Assembly (NCBI RefSeq): GCF_036588685.1 | Contig: NC_086384.1 | Span: forward strand, 15,576,195-15,640,194 | Length of the DNA stretch: 64,000 nucleotides | Direction: 5' to 3' | DNA from: Mytilus trossulus | Lineage: Eukaryota; Mollusca; Bivalvia; Mytilida; Mytilidae | Part shown: positions 57,001 to 64,000 of the stretch, piece by piece | Layout of the letters: each line of letters begins with the position of its first letter | Position numbering within the stretch: position 1 is the stretch's first letter | The notes under the pieces: model-generated | The model's input: the letters and a program-made list of their open reading frames with translations, nothing else | Database searches by the model: none | What the model was told of the DNA's origin: nothing | Translations under genes and position numbers: made by a program

Positions 57001-60000
57001 TACTTAGCGCAGACTCAGAGATGCTTGTAATAATGGATGTTATTAATGCTCAGAATAGTAATCGAATATCACGGCCCCGGCCATGTGTAAATTTCTAACA
57101 AATCCATGGCTTCCATAAATTATTTCTAAGGGAATTGTTTGTAAGGACAATACTTAGGTTAAAACAATAACGAAATTACAATGTTGATCGTGATGATCAA
57201 TGTCTACTTTCCATGCAAAGATGTCCCCCTTATATGCATCAATCTATCGATGATGGAGATGTTTACCCAAATCGGTAATGAATTCAAATGGACAAAACAC
57301 TGTATGTTAGAATTAACGTATGTCTGCATGGTACGATTATTTTTTACATATTTTGACAGTTGATGGAAACTGGACAAATTGGACACCTTGGACTGAGTGT
57401 CCAGAAACCTGCAAAGATGAAAATCTAAACAGAACACGAATCTGCTCAAACCCTATTCCAGAAAACAATGGAAACGAATGTATGGGGAATGATACAGATT
57501 TCATGTCATGTCAAGCAGCAAAATGTCCAGGTAAATTTATCTTACAAATCATATGATATGTAAACTAGAATATTTAGTATGAAAGTCAATGAAACAAGAA
57601 TACACTGATGATTATCTCTTTGATTTTTTCAATAATGTCCACGGTACACCCATTTGACGTAATGGTGAGGGGAGCATGGCGATTTTCGCGTAGGAATATG
57701 TATTTTATTCGGACTCCATTATTGTGTCTCTTCAATCCAATTATCCATGTAATAATGTCTGGTCATTTATTTTAGTGAATGGAGAATGGTCATCATGGTC
57801 ATCGTGGACTGATTGTCCAGACAGTTGTGACGGAGAGATATTGTCGAGGGAGAGAAATTGTACAAACCCTGTACCGACAAATGGTGGAAGATATTGCATT
57901 GGGAATGAAACAGATACAGCATCGTGTGAAGCAGTAGGATGTCCAACTAAAGGTAAAGAAAAATAAGATAAGAAGAACATTTCTTTTTTAATAAAAATTT
58001 TAATGCTCAATGCTCTTCAACTTTGTACTTGTTTGGCTTTATAAATGTTTTGATATGAGCTTCACTGATGAGTCTTATGTAGACGAAACGCGCGTCTGGC
58101 GTACAAAATTATAATCCTGGTACCTTTGATAACTTTTTACTTCATGTATGTAGATAAACTCATCATAGATACCAGGACCAAATTTTATATATACGCCAGA
58201 CGCGCGTTTCGTCTACAAGAGACTATTCAGTGACGCTCGAATCCAAAAAAAGTTAAAAAGGACAAATAAAGTACGAAGTTGAAGAGCATTGAGGACCAAA
58301 GTTCCTAAAAGATAATTCATGTCATCACTACACGGCACACACTTCTGTTTTGTTACGAATGAATAGCGTCTAGTTCTATTGGTACTTAAATGTTGTAATA
58401 ATGACATAACAGGATAAATAAAGAGGATAATATTCAAATGTTCTTAAAGTAAAGGCGTTAAATTATATTGTCATATGCCTCCGGATCACCTGAGATCACT
58501 ATCGGTTTTTGGTTGTGTCCGTATCGCGTAGTCTTTAGTTTTTGTATGCTGTTGTCTCTTGATCGTTTTTTTTGCCAGTTTCTTTTTGACTTATGAGTTT
58601 TAATGTCCGTTTGCTATTACTCTCTTCATTTCATTTTTTTACTGTTCTTGAAATTATTTTTTTCTCATTAAAGAAGGAGAAATAACAAACTCCAATTTTC
58701 ATCATAACTCTGTTTTAAAACAATTTCATGACTATATTTATACATTTTAGGCGAAATCTCACAAGGTACGTATTACTGTAATTTTTAAGATAATATACTC
58801 ACATTTATAAACCTGCCACCTGTTTCAATGGTTACAACGTGACAAAACAGCTGTACGGAAATGGCAATTACTATACTATTACACAAAAAAGGAGATGTGG
58901 CACTACCTTCAATGAGACAACAATCCACCAATGTTAAATGAAGTGGATGTAAACAACTATAAACAATTGCTTGACCTTCAACAATAAGAAAAACCCGTAA
59001 TACACAAAGTTTTCGGGGTATAAATCTGATTTAATACGGAAGAACTTACAACCAAGCAACTTGTGGAAACAGACAACCAGCTACTAATAACTTTTGGAAT
59101 CAGTTTTGGAAATGACAAGTTCGGGATCTTATTTAAATCGATAGGTGTTTGATTCATAAAATTGAGAATGGAAATGGGGAATGTGTCAAAGAGACAACAA
59201 CCCGACCAAATAAAAAACAACAGTTTCATGTTTACTTAATAAGACTGCGACACAGCAACAAATGATATAATTGACCATCATTATAGTACAAACCTTTGGT
59301 AGTAAGAATTCGAATGATACTTTTACAAAATCATCTCACAAAGATGTGTCAGGGCTGTACAGTAGTGGACCTGTGAGTTGTTCGGATGGATGAGGTTTGT
59401 GACAATTTTTGTTGGTCTTGCTGTTCGTTGGTTGTGGACTTAAACATTTATTATTTTGGATTAAATTTGTAATATGTTCTGAAAAACTGCATTTTTATGA
59501 AAAAAAATTAAAAAACAACGACCTGATTTATGCATAAACAATACAAATATAAAAAAAACAACCACAGAATTACAGGCAAATATAAATTAAAAGAGCGCAC
59601 GTTAGAATCAATAAAGCGAAATCCAGTTACAGCAATGAAATGCATCACGGGTATATAAAAATAATACAGTGCGCAGCATTTTTCAACTGTTTCGAATGAA
59701 CTAAATTGTAGATCTGTAGTCACAATATACTCACATATACTCAAATTATTATTTGATTGACATTATTATTGTTTTTACCGCCACTTTCATCTTTATTGGG
59801 TAACATTTTATTATACGACGAGACCGGAGAGCAAGGAGAGACCCTTCGATCCTCGGTAGGAAAACTGACAATTCTAGTAACTTCAAATCATAGTCGAACG
59901 AACTTGCCACGTGCAGTATTCGAACACACCATTGAAGTTTTAGTTTCAGTCCCAAAAAGCATTGCCTGAATTTGCTTTGAAAATTCCTAATATGAATAAA

Positions 60001-60214
60001 ACTGGCGACAACTCATTACACTTTCCAAATGTTTTATGACTTCTTAACCAATAATCATTTGTTTTCATTATTGGCCCTATACAGTTAAGTACTTATATTT
60101 CATTTCAACATTTCAGACATGGGAAGTGGATTCACGCAAATTCGCCTCAACTGGAGTCTTATTGGAATTCTAACGGTAGTAATAGCTGTGTTAAGAAGAT
60201 TCTCATATATATAA
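47967..60214 (+). CDS. Gene 2: transmembrane GON-like/EGF/TSP1 protein (14 coding exons, ~837 residues)
   Basis: Exons join in phase 1 throughout, from ATG at 47967 to TAA at 60212-60214. Order: signal peptide; 225-residue GON-like domain; EGF; nine TSP1; 5-residue microexon; C-terminal exon with a hydrophobic helix and RRFSYI tail. GON domains are otherwise known at the C-terminus of ADAMTS9/20/GON-1 proteases. Here the domain is N-terminal and no protease is present, so any role would be binding rather than cleavage. The product should be a type I membrane protein displaying TSP1 repeats. It neighbours gene 1 in the same orientation and has a similar last exon, suggesting a paralogous cluster. 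Ligand and function unknown. Confidence 0.83.
48548..48850 (+). repeat. Interspersed repeat family B, full copy (gene 2 intron 1)
   Basis: AAAATCACAAAAATTCTGAA, AAAGGAAAGTCCAAAATCAA, CTAACTTGGTACATGCATTT, AACCTCTCACTTGTATGACA, TGCATGAACAAAACAAACAT. The most complete family B copy here. Confidence 0.85.
49345..49760. mobile_element. Snap-back MITE-like element in gene 2 intron 1
   Basis: Left end AGCTACTTTTGCATAGGTTC and right end TACCTATACAAAAGTAGCT are inverted. The arms continue inward for over 150 bp (GTAGTACTGAAAATCTACTT pairs with GTAAATTTCCAGTACTAC; GATTTGTACTT pairs with AAGTACAAATC). About 415 bp. Confidence 0.85.
49906..50580 (+). CDS. Gene 2 exon 2: GON-like domain
   Basis: A long T tract and ATAG end at 49905. 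The 225 codons open DSCKDIYMADNRNSNGNYVI and then INVYC, as GON domains do (SCK-x-I...GxY...G...I/VYC). Later come FAKIRL, GFRAAGKDFTFSNC and, near the end, GGCGG, comparable to the Cys/Gly block that ends GON domains. Only four Cys are seen, fewer than in ADAMTS GON domains, so it is divergent. The opening also resembles fibrinogen-like or collagen C-terminal starts. Donor A|GTATGC gives Ser at the EGF junction. Retaining the intron would add a few residues and stop at 50597. Confidence 0.6.
50858..50971 (+). CDS. Gene 2 EGF-like domain
   Basis: Acceptor TTATTATGCAG; SIQPCDGVICQNGGSC, VASGSSGTCSCTGNYFG and DRC. Six Cys with EGF spacing and a longer C3-C4 loop than the gene 1 EGFs. Donor C|GTAAGA, phase 1. 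Confidence 0.93.
51457..51627 (+). CDS. Gene 2 TSP1 repeat 1
   Basis: LNGGWTDWSSWEICSVECGG with full WxxWxxW; Glu at the O-fucose position. SSGRTC, TDPCP. 171 bp, phase 1-1, acceptor TTTTCAAG. Closest in style to gene 1 repeat 13. Confidence 0.95.
51701..51728. repeat. Poly-T tract
   Basis: About 25 consecutive T in the intron after TSP1 repeat 1. Simple sequence. Confidence 0.9.
52012..52182 (+). CDS. Gene 2 TSP1 repeat 2
   Basis: VNGVWSDWDAFGTCSVSCGG: the third Trp is Phe; CSVSCG meets the O-fucose consensus. QYSSRHC, MQGCP. Acceptor TTTTTAAG, donor G|GTGCAT. Confidence 0.94.
52571..52741 (+). CDS. Gene 2 TSP1 repeat 3 (type a)
   Basis: VDGRWTEWSAWSDCPVTCSG, EDLIRSRSC, PSPENNGKEC, MSCYTAKCP. 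Full WxxWxxW. The residue after the second Cys is Ser, so no O-fucose consensus. The donor G|GTTATT is weak. Confidence 0.92.
52780..53075 (-). repeat. Interspersed repeat family C, reverse copy
   Basis: CCGCCGAATTTATGCGCCTG, AAGTCAGGAGCCCCTTGTCA, GCTAGCTGAAGGACGCCTCC, GGGTTGTTGTCTCTTTGACA. Colinear with 37075-37365. Confidence 0.85.
53226..53350 (+). repeat. Interspersed repeat family A variant
   Basis: GATGTGGTATGATTGCCAAT, GAGACAACTATCCACAAAAG, GGTCACCGAACGACCTTCAA, GCAAAGCCCATACCACATAG. Like 58888-59000; differs from the 10538 type in the 3' half. Confidence 0.75.
53740..53830 (+). repeat. Interspersed repeat family D, copy
   Basis: TTGATGTAAGCGTCACTGAT, AAGCTGAAACGCGCGTCGGC. Diverged core. 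Confidence 0.7.
54235..54560 (+). repeat. Interspersed repeat family G, copy
   Basis: AATAAAGGCAACATTAGTAT, ATCCGGGTTACAAACTAAAA, AACATTAAAATGTAACACAC, CTGACTTGGTACAGGACATT. Colinear with 29605-30190. Confidence 0.8.
54664..54834 (+). CDS. Gene 2 TSP1 repeat 4 (type b)
   Basis: VNGEWTSWTSWSNCPETCND, ETLNRTRSC with an N-glycosylation sequon NRT, ITCLTAKCP. Acceptor TTTATGACAG, donor G|GTAACT. Confidence 0.95.
55250..55420 (+). CDS. Gene 2 TSP1 repeat 5 (type a)
   Basis: VNGDWINWSEWSDCPVTCSG, EDLIRSRSC, PSPENNGKQC, MSCYTAKCP. Very close to repeat 3. Donor G|GTCAGA. Confidence 0.95.
55421..56240 (+). other. Intron between gene 2 TSP1 repeats 5 and 6
   Basis: AT-rich, with a TTCATCCGTCAAG-containing repeat at about 55905 (also near 54160) and a reverse family G fragment at about 56090-56215 (GGTTTGTAACCC/GATTTACTACTGTTAC words). 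Nothing coding. Confidence 0.55.
56241..56411 (+). CDS. Gene 2 TSP1 repeat 6 (type b)
   Basis: VNGQWSTWNSWTNCPETCND, EYLNRTRSC (NRT sequon), NDTEFMSCHTAKCP. Close to repeats 4 and 8. Confidence 0.95.
56597..56767 (+). CDS. Gene 2 TSP1 repeat 7 (type a)
   Basis: VNGGWTDWSVWSDCPETCGD: CPETCG fits the O-fucose consensus, unlike repeats 3 and 5. EDLTRSRSC, PSPENNGKSC, MSCYTAKCP. Confidence 0.95.
56868..57000 (+). repeat. Interspersed repeat family C, partial copy
   Basis: AAATTAAGAATGGAAATGGG, AGCGACAACAACCAGACCAT, GGTCTTCAATGGAGCGAGAA, CACCCTGAGGCGTCCTGCAG. Confidence 0.85.
57360..57530 (+). CDS. Gene 2 TSP1 repeat 8 (type b)
   Basis: VDGNWTNWTPWTECPETCKD, ENLNRTRIC, NDTDFMSCQAAKCP. Sequons NWT and NRT. 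Acceptor TATTTTGACAG, donor G|GTAAAT. Confidence 0.95.
57776..57952 (+). CDS. Gene 2 TSP1 repeat 9
   Basis: VNGEWSSWSSWTDCPDSCDG, EILSRERNC, TNGGRYC, EAVGCPTK. Two residues longer at the end (CPTK G). Donor AAAG|GTAAAG. Sequons NCT and NET. Distinct from both type a and type b. Confidence 0.94.
58005..58310. repeat. Head-to-head inverted pair of family D repeats
   Basis: Forward copy (CTCTTCAACTTTGTACTTGT ... GACGAAACGCGCGTCTGGCG ... CCTGGTACC) and reverse copy (TACCAGGACC ... GCCAGACGCGCGTTTCGTCT ... GAAGTTGAAGAGCATTGAGG). The arms are about 130 bp and could form a hairpin in RNA. Confidence 0.9.
58470..58640 (-). repeat. Interspersed repeat family E, reverse diverged copy
   Basis: CTCCGGATCACCTGAGATCA, TGCTGTTGTCTCTTGATCGT, TTGACTTATGAGTTTTAATG. 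Matches 30255-30560 with many changes. Confidence 0.6.
58751..58765 (+). CDS. Gene 2 microexon (5 residues)
   Basis: ACATTTTAG, then GCGAAATCTCACAAG and donor GTACGT. Phase 1-1, adding GEISQ (with split codons) between the last TSP1 and the anchor exon. Short, so uncertain; skipping it also keeps the frame. Confidence 0.5.
58888..59000 (+). repeat. Interspersed repeat family A variant
   Basis: GGAGATGTGGCACTACCTTC, AATGAGACAACAATCCACCA, TTGACCTTCAACAATAAGAA. Same sub-type as 53226-53350. Confidence 0.65.
60117..60214 (+). CDS. Gene 2 terminal exon: transmembrane anchor
   Basis: Acceptor AACATTTCAG; phase 1 frame DMGSGFTQIRLNWSLIGILT, then VVIAVL, RRFSYI and TAA. One hydrophobic helix followed by a short Arg-rich tail fits a type I membrane anchor. 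NWSL...AVL aligns with NWKL...AVL of gene 1, which lacks the basic tail. Confidence 0.78.
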
Positions 60215-60435
60215 GTGTGTCATCTGCATAACTGACAATTGTTTGAGTTTGATTGTGTAGTACAACTAATTTATGAAGAAGAAAAAAAACTAGAAAATTA
60301 ATGACGGTCTCATTTTTATTTTTATATAAAATTATCTTATTATATATCGTTTTTTTTTGGTTTTTTTTTTTAAATTAGTTCTGGTGCGCTGTAGCTGTCA
60401 TATCTTGCTTCTTTTTTTATTGTACTTGTCGTTTT

Positions 60436-60470
60436 GTGTGTGTGTGTGTGTGTTTTTTTTTTTTTTTTAA
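60436..60470. repeat. (GT)n and poly-T simple repeats in the gene 2 3' region
   Basis: About nine GT units followed by 16 or more T. Poly-T stretches also occur at 60350-60375. Confidence 0.9.
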
Positions 60471-60776
60471 ATTGGTTTACTTTTTGTCATGTTAGGGTCT
60501 TGTATAGTTAAAAATTAGTACATGATATGAGGTTTAACATTGTTACGAGTAGTTACCTGCTGCTCTATAAGACTTTGGGTATCTGGTTGATAGTTATCTC
60601 TTTCATTACACTACATGTTCCCAGAACCTTCATATGGTATAAATATAGATTATATAATTGGTGCAGAAAGGGATAAATTGAGGAAGAATTAGAGAAATGT
60701 AATGCATCAATCTTTCTAAGTCGGGATAAAGATAAAACTTAGTACAACTGACTGTAAATTGTACAGTTATCTTGAT

Positions 60777-60782
60777 AATAAA
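60777..60782 (+). terminator. Possible polyadenylation signal of gene 2
   Basis: AATAAA about 560 bp after the stop, followed by a T-rich stretch. It is the first canonical hexamer I noticed downstream. Confidence 0.45.
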
Positions 60783-60833
60783 GGTCTATGTGATATCTTG
60801 ACGAAAATAGAATTTTATTTCTTTTCTTTTAAA

Positions 60834-61060
60834 AGATTTTAACAGCGATTAAGCTGGTTCTCGGCTGACTACTACACTTTGTTCATAGAAGTGAAGCGAT
60901 TACAAGCGGATTCCAGTTTAAACAGCGATTGCACGTGTCAATTAGTTTGCTCGCGAACTGAGTGCAATACCGTCAGCAATGTTTGCCCTTCTTATTATGT
61001 AAAACAATTACACAATAAAAATTTAGAATATTTCTACATTATACACTGTCATGTTATTCG
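60834..61060 (+). pseudogene. Decayed copy of the gene 1 terminal exon and 3'UTR
   Basis: ATTTTAACAGCGATTAAGCT and TTTAAACAGCGATTGCACGT both resemble the start of the gene 1 last exon (GATTTTAACAGCGACTGTAT). Further on, CTTCTTATTATGTAAAACAA and ACAATAAAAATTTAG match its end and polyadenylation region, then TATTTCTACATTATACAC. A stop (TAA) interrupts the first block and the frame is lost. Confidence 0.65.
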
Positions 61061-64000
61061 TTAATTCAAACATTTTAAATGCATTGTGACTTTAAGTCGT
61101 TGTTATGAAAAAAATTATGTAACTATCTTTTAATATTCTTAAGCATGACTGAAGGTTTTAAATAAAATGTAGCACTTTTTGTATGAAGCTCTTAAATACT
61201 TCAGTGAAAATATCAAAAATGTTTCTAACTTTATTGACTAACAGTCAAAAATATTCGAAAAGAGAAAGGAAATGCAAAATCATACTTAGTATCTCATTAT
61301 CCCTTGATTGCACTGTTACCATCGTGACTGATACAGTATCAAGACTAATATCAAGTACACCATAGAACATGTGTGTATAAAATAATGATAGTTCCGATGT
61401 AAAATGACCTTTTTATTTTTTTTGAATCGAGCGTCACTGATGAGTCTTTTGAAGACGATCTGCGCGCCAATACACAATTTTCAGCCTTAGTATCTATAAT
61501 GATTGTAATTAAAGTATTTTGAAAATAATTTTGAGCACCAAGGAATTATTTTTTAAAACCGGCTTGAAAGAATGACTTTCTTTCGAAAACTGCATATTTT
61601 TTTTAATATACGCCCTTACTCCAGGTTACCAATACATACTACTGACAATATCATTTAAAACGAAAACCCAAGGATAGGTGTAGCAATTCATAACTCAAAC
61701 TCACTGCACACACTCGTAACAAAAAACACCAAAAAAACACCAAAAAGAACGCAATCTGTCATTTTGGTCGGCCCACCGAGTACATCAGATTGATTGTTTT
61801 TGTCTATCTATTTTCGTGCAGGGATGGTTTTTACAAAATGAATTTATAATCTGGTCTGCATGTAAAAACTATTCGATCACATATGGTAAGGAAATAAATA
61901 ATAAATCAAAATCATGCAATGATAAGAGTAACATGATGTGGTGACCTTTCCTACAATTCCAAATATTTGTTTCTGTGCGAAAACAAACTAAAATAAGTAA
62001 TAAGTTAAGAGTTAACCTTTAACTAATTTAAGCGTTTTTTTCTAAAATCTTTCCAATAATTTAGAAATTTTTACATAAACTATTCATAACTATTACAATG
62101 AAACATACTCGACCAACACTTATTTTTGACATGTTAAGTCTAGTTATTTCATTAAAAGTTTATACTTGAAAAGTTTGAAAACCACGTTGTAATATGTGCC
62201 GATGTAACACTTTCTTACAAATATATGCGTCATATATATAGTAAACCGTCCTTTGTGTTCTCTAACCTGTGAGCATATTTCTACATGCTAACCAATAAAA
62301 ATTTAAAAACATAAAAATGAATTATAGTAAATCTCCCTTATTTACACATACATGTAACATCAAAGCTACATCAAAAACCACGATGTAACATATTTCGTTG
62401 TAACCCTTCCTTATAAATTTAATCGTCATAATTGTTCTCTAACCTGTGAGGAGAACTTAACGAAATTTAAAACATGTTATAGCAAATCTCCCTTATTAGA
62501 CATAACATAAAATCTACTTGTTTTTTGGTAACCCCAAAAATATATTTCATAATTTATGTGCATGATTTAATATTTGGCACAGTTGTAGTCAGACTGTTAT
62601 AACAGATAAGGATAATAACACTTGAATTACAAGAAGTTAAAACATTAAAAAGTCAAGCTGCTAATAATCTTGATTATCTTAATTTAGATGACTTATTTGT
62701 GCTAAATGTTTTTCAATGAGATTTAAGAATAACAGTTATTGTTTATCCTTTCAATATTAAACTATATGTTTGTTGTTGGAAAAAAATGATTTGGTCCAAG
62801 CTACGCGTGATACTTTGTTCTAAGGCGAAGTGTACATGTACGTATTAAACTACACAACAGATTTTTTTAAAATTTCACATATAAATTCTGCTTGTAAAAT
62901 TACACCAGAAAATGAAATAAAAAAAAGGGGTGACCGTTTTCGTTTTTGAGATAGGAGCCGTTGAAATTAACAGCATGACACGCCAAAAATACAAAGGATA
63001 TATATATAAGGAAAATCATCAAAATTAGCAGATATTTTTACATTTTCAAGATCTTTTTTTAAAAATTGATATACGATTTAAAAATGAAAGACGAATCCAT
63101 CGGTGCAAAGAAAAATTCTTAACAACCGTGCTAGTTTTTACGCTACTCCTTTTTGAAGTTAGTTTTTTTGATCGTATAAACATTAAAATTATCCGGCGGC
63201 GTCATTATCTACAGTAACGTCGCCACAACTTACGTCGTAAATCTATTATACCGTACAATGCTGTAGCAATGTCGTGCGTGTGTATTACCCATCTTCCTTT
63301 GTATTACAAATGATCTAGTGTTATAAATTGATAAGGAAATAAACTAACTAATTTTAAAGAATATTTCAGTCGCCAAAAAAATGCAAGTTTGTAATTAAAT
63401 GATATTTACTGCAAATGACCGTAGACTTTAATTTCATCTTTTCTATATTAGAGTGGTTTCCGCACCTTTTTAATGCTAGCATGGATTGTTATTTTTTTTT
63501 TATAATCAAATATCGTGTTTGAATTTGTCCCGGTTAACACAGTGTTATTAGAATAAATTAATCGGTTTTAATATTAGGATCGGGTATACACTTCGTTTTC
63601 AATCTTACTTCTGCATGTTTGTATTTTAAAAAGTAGACCTATTTTCTGCATATTTTCATCTTCGTCATTTCTGCATGGTGTTAATCTGAGGATTTGCATA
63701 CACTATAATCTACATTAAACTTATTTCATTAGTATTGTTAACACACGTGCTCGTGACGCAACTCTGCAAAAAAAAGTTATTAAGAAGTACGACGTCTTAT
63801 AAAACAGCTATTTCCTGGAACGTATATGAAATATTTGCCACTGGGTGTTAAACAAAAATTAATTAGTCTACCTGTTACGTTTTTGAGTTCAGTGTGACAT
63901 CTATTTACAGTGAATTATAGTACACCATTTTATTAAGGAACAAATTCCTGAATATATTGTAATTCAACAGACAATTGAGCAAGATGATAAGCATATAGAA
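61061..64000. other. Gene-free 3' flank
   Basis: AT-rich. A family D fragment lies at about 61425-61500 (GAGCGTCACTGATGAGTCTT). A diverged tandem duplication lies at about 62175-62505 (TCTCTAACCTGTGAG and AAATCTCCCTTATT each twice). Several open frames of about 60 codons have no splice or compositional support. I see no gene here. Confidence 0.5.

Larger units (their letters stand above)
57953..60116 (+). other. Introns flanking the gene 2 microexon
   Basis: Carries an inverted pair of family D (58005-58310), a reverse family E copy (58470-58640), an A variant (58888-59000) and a truncated family C (59155-59225). Apart from the 15-bp exon, no coding signal. Confidence 0.7.

Noticed and set aside
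1-64000. tRNA, rRNA or viral insertions
   Set aside because: No cloverleaf, rRNA core word or recognisable viral or reverse-transcriptase frame was seen by eye; a covariance-model or profile search would be needed to exclude them fully.

Overview
The window looks like nuclear DNA of a marine bivalve, most likely a mytilid mussel (inference). It is AT-rich. The genes are split into short exons with GT-AG introns, many of them 300-1500 bp. At least seven families of short interspersed repeats recur on both strands; from memory, I associate several with Mytilus genomes. There are many snap-back or MITE-like elements. I see no rRNA, recognisable tRNA, CRISPR array, operon or prokaryotic signal. 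All three genes I can support lie on the + strand.

Region 1 (1-9.8 kb) holds the 3' part of a gene I cannot name. Four phase-compatible exons (2284-2433, 4982-5120, 7965-8267, 9553-9771) give about 269 residues ending in a stop. Two of these exons are followed by minisatellites (30 bp x 7 and 118 bp x 11) built from the exon's own 3' end plus its splice donor. Region 2 (9.8-19 kb) is repeat-rich intergenic DNA. It contains a 23-bp minisatellite and one candidate orphan terminal exon at 13014-13090.

Region 3 (19089-42683) is gene 1, with 26 supported coding exons and about 1,890 residues. The order is signal peptide, EGF, a tiny RGKR/poly-Gly linker exon, two EGF, 16 thrombospondin type-1 (TSP1) repeats, EGF, a 17th TSP1, a 2.1-kb Ser/Thr-rich mucin-like exon of 20-residue repeats, a 21-bp microexon, and a hydrophobic C-terminal exon (GPI signal or tail-less membrane anchor). 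Every internal exon is symmetrical phase 1-1. The TSP1 array shows birth and death of exons: a recent duplication with an apparently identical exon, a truncated exon, and two decayed remnants.

Region 4 (42.7-48 kb) is intergenic. It holds repeats and an unusual ~700-bp element whose inverted ends are arrays of a 'CTAAAGTGCGATG' word.

Region 5 (47967-60214) is gene 2, with 14 coding exons and about 837 residues. The order is signal peptide, GON-like domain, EGF, nine TSP1, a 15-bp microexon, and a transmembrane exon with a short basic tail. Its last exon resembles that of gene 1, so the two are probably paralogues or share a modular ancestor. A decayed copy of the gene 1 terminal exon plus 3'UTR lies at about 60834-61060. 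The rest, to 64000, is AT-rich and repetitive with no gene I can support.

Together, genes 1 and 2 look like a tandem cluster of cell-surface, extracellular-matrix-like or adhesion/recognition proteins. They appear to evolve by shuffling phase 1-1 exons. The ligand and function are unknown. Exon edges were read by eye from splice signals and phase, so edges may be off by a few bases; repeat edges are approximate.
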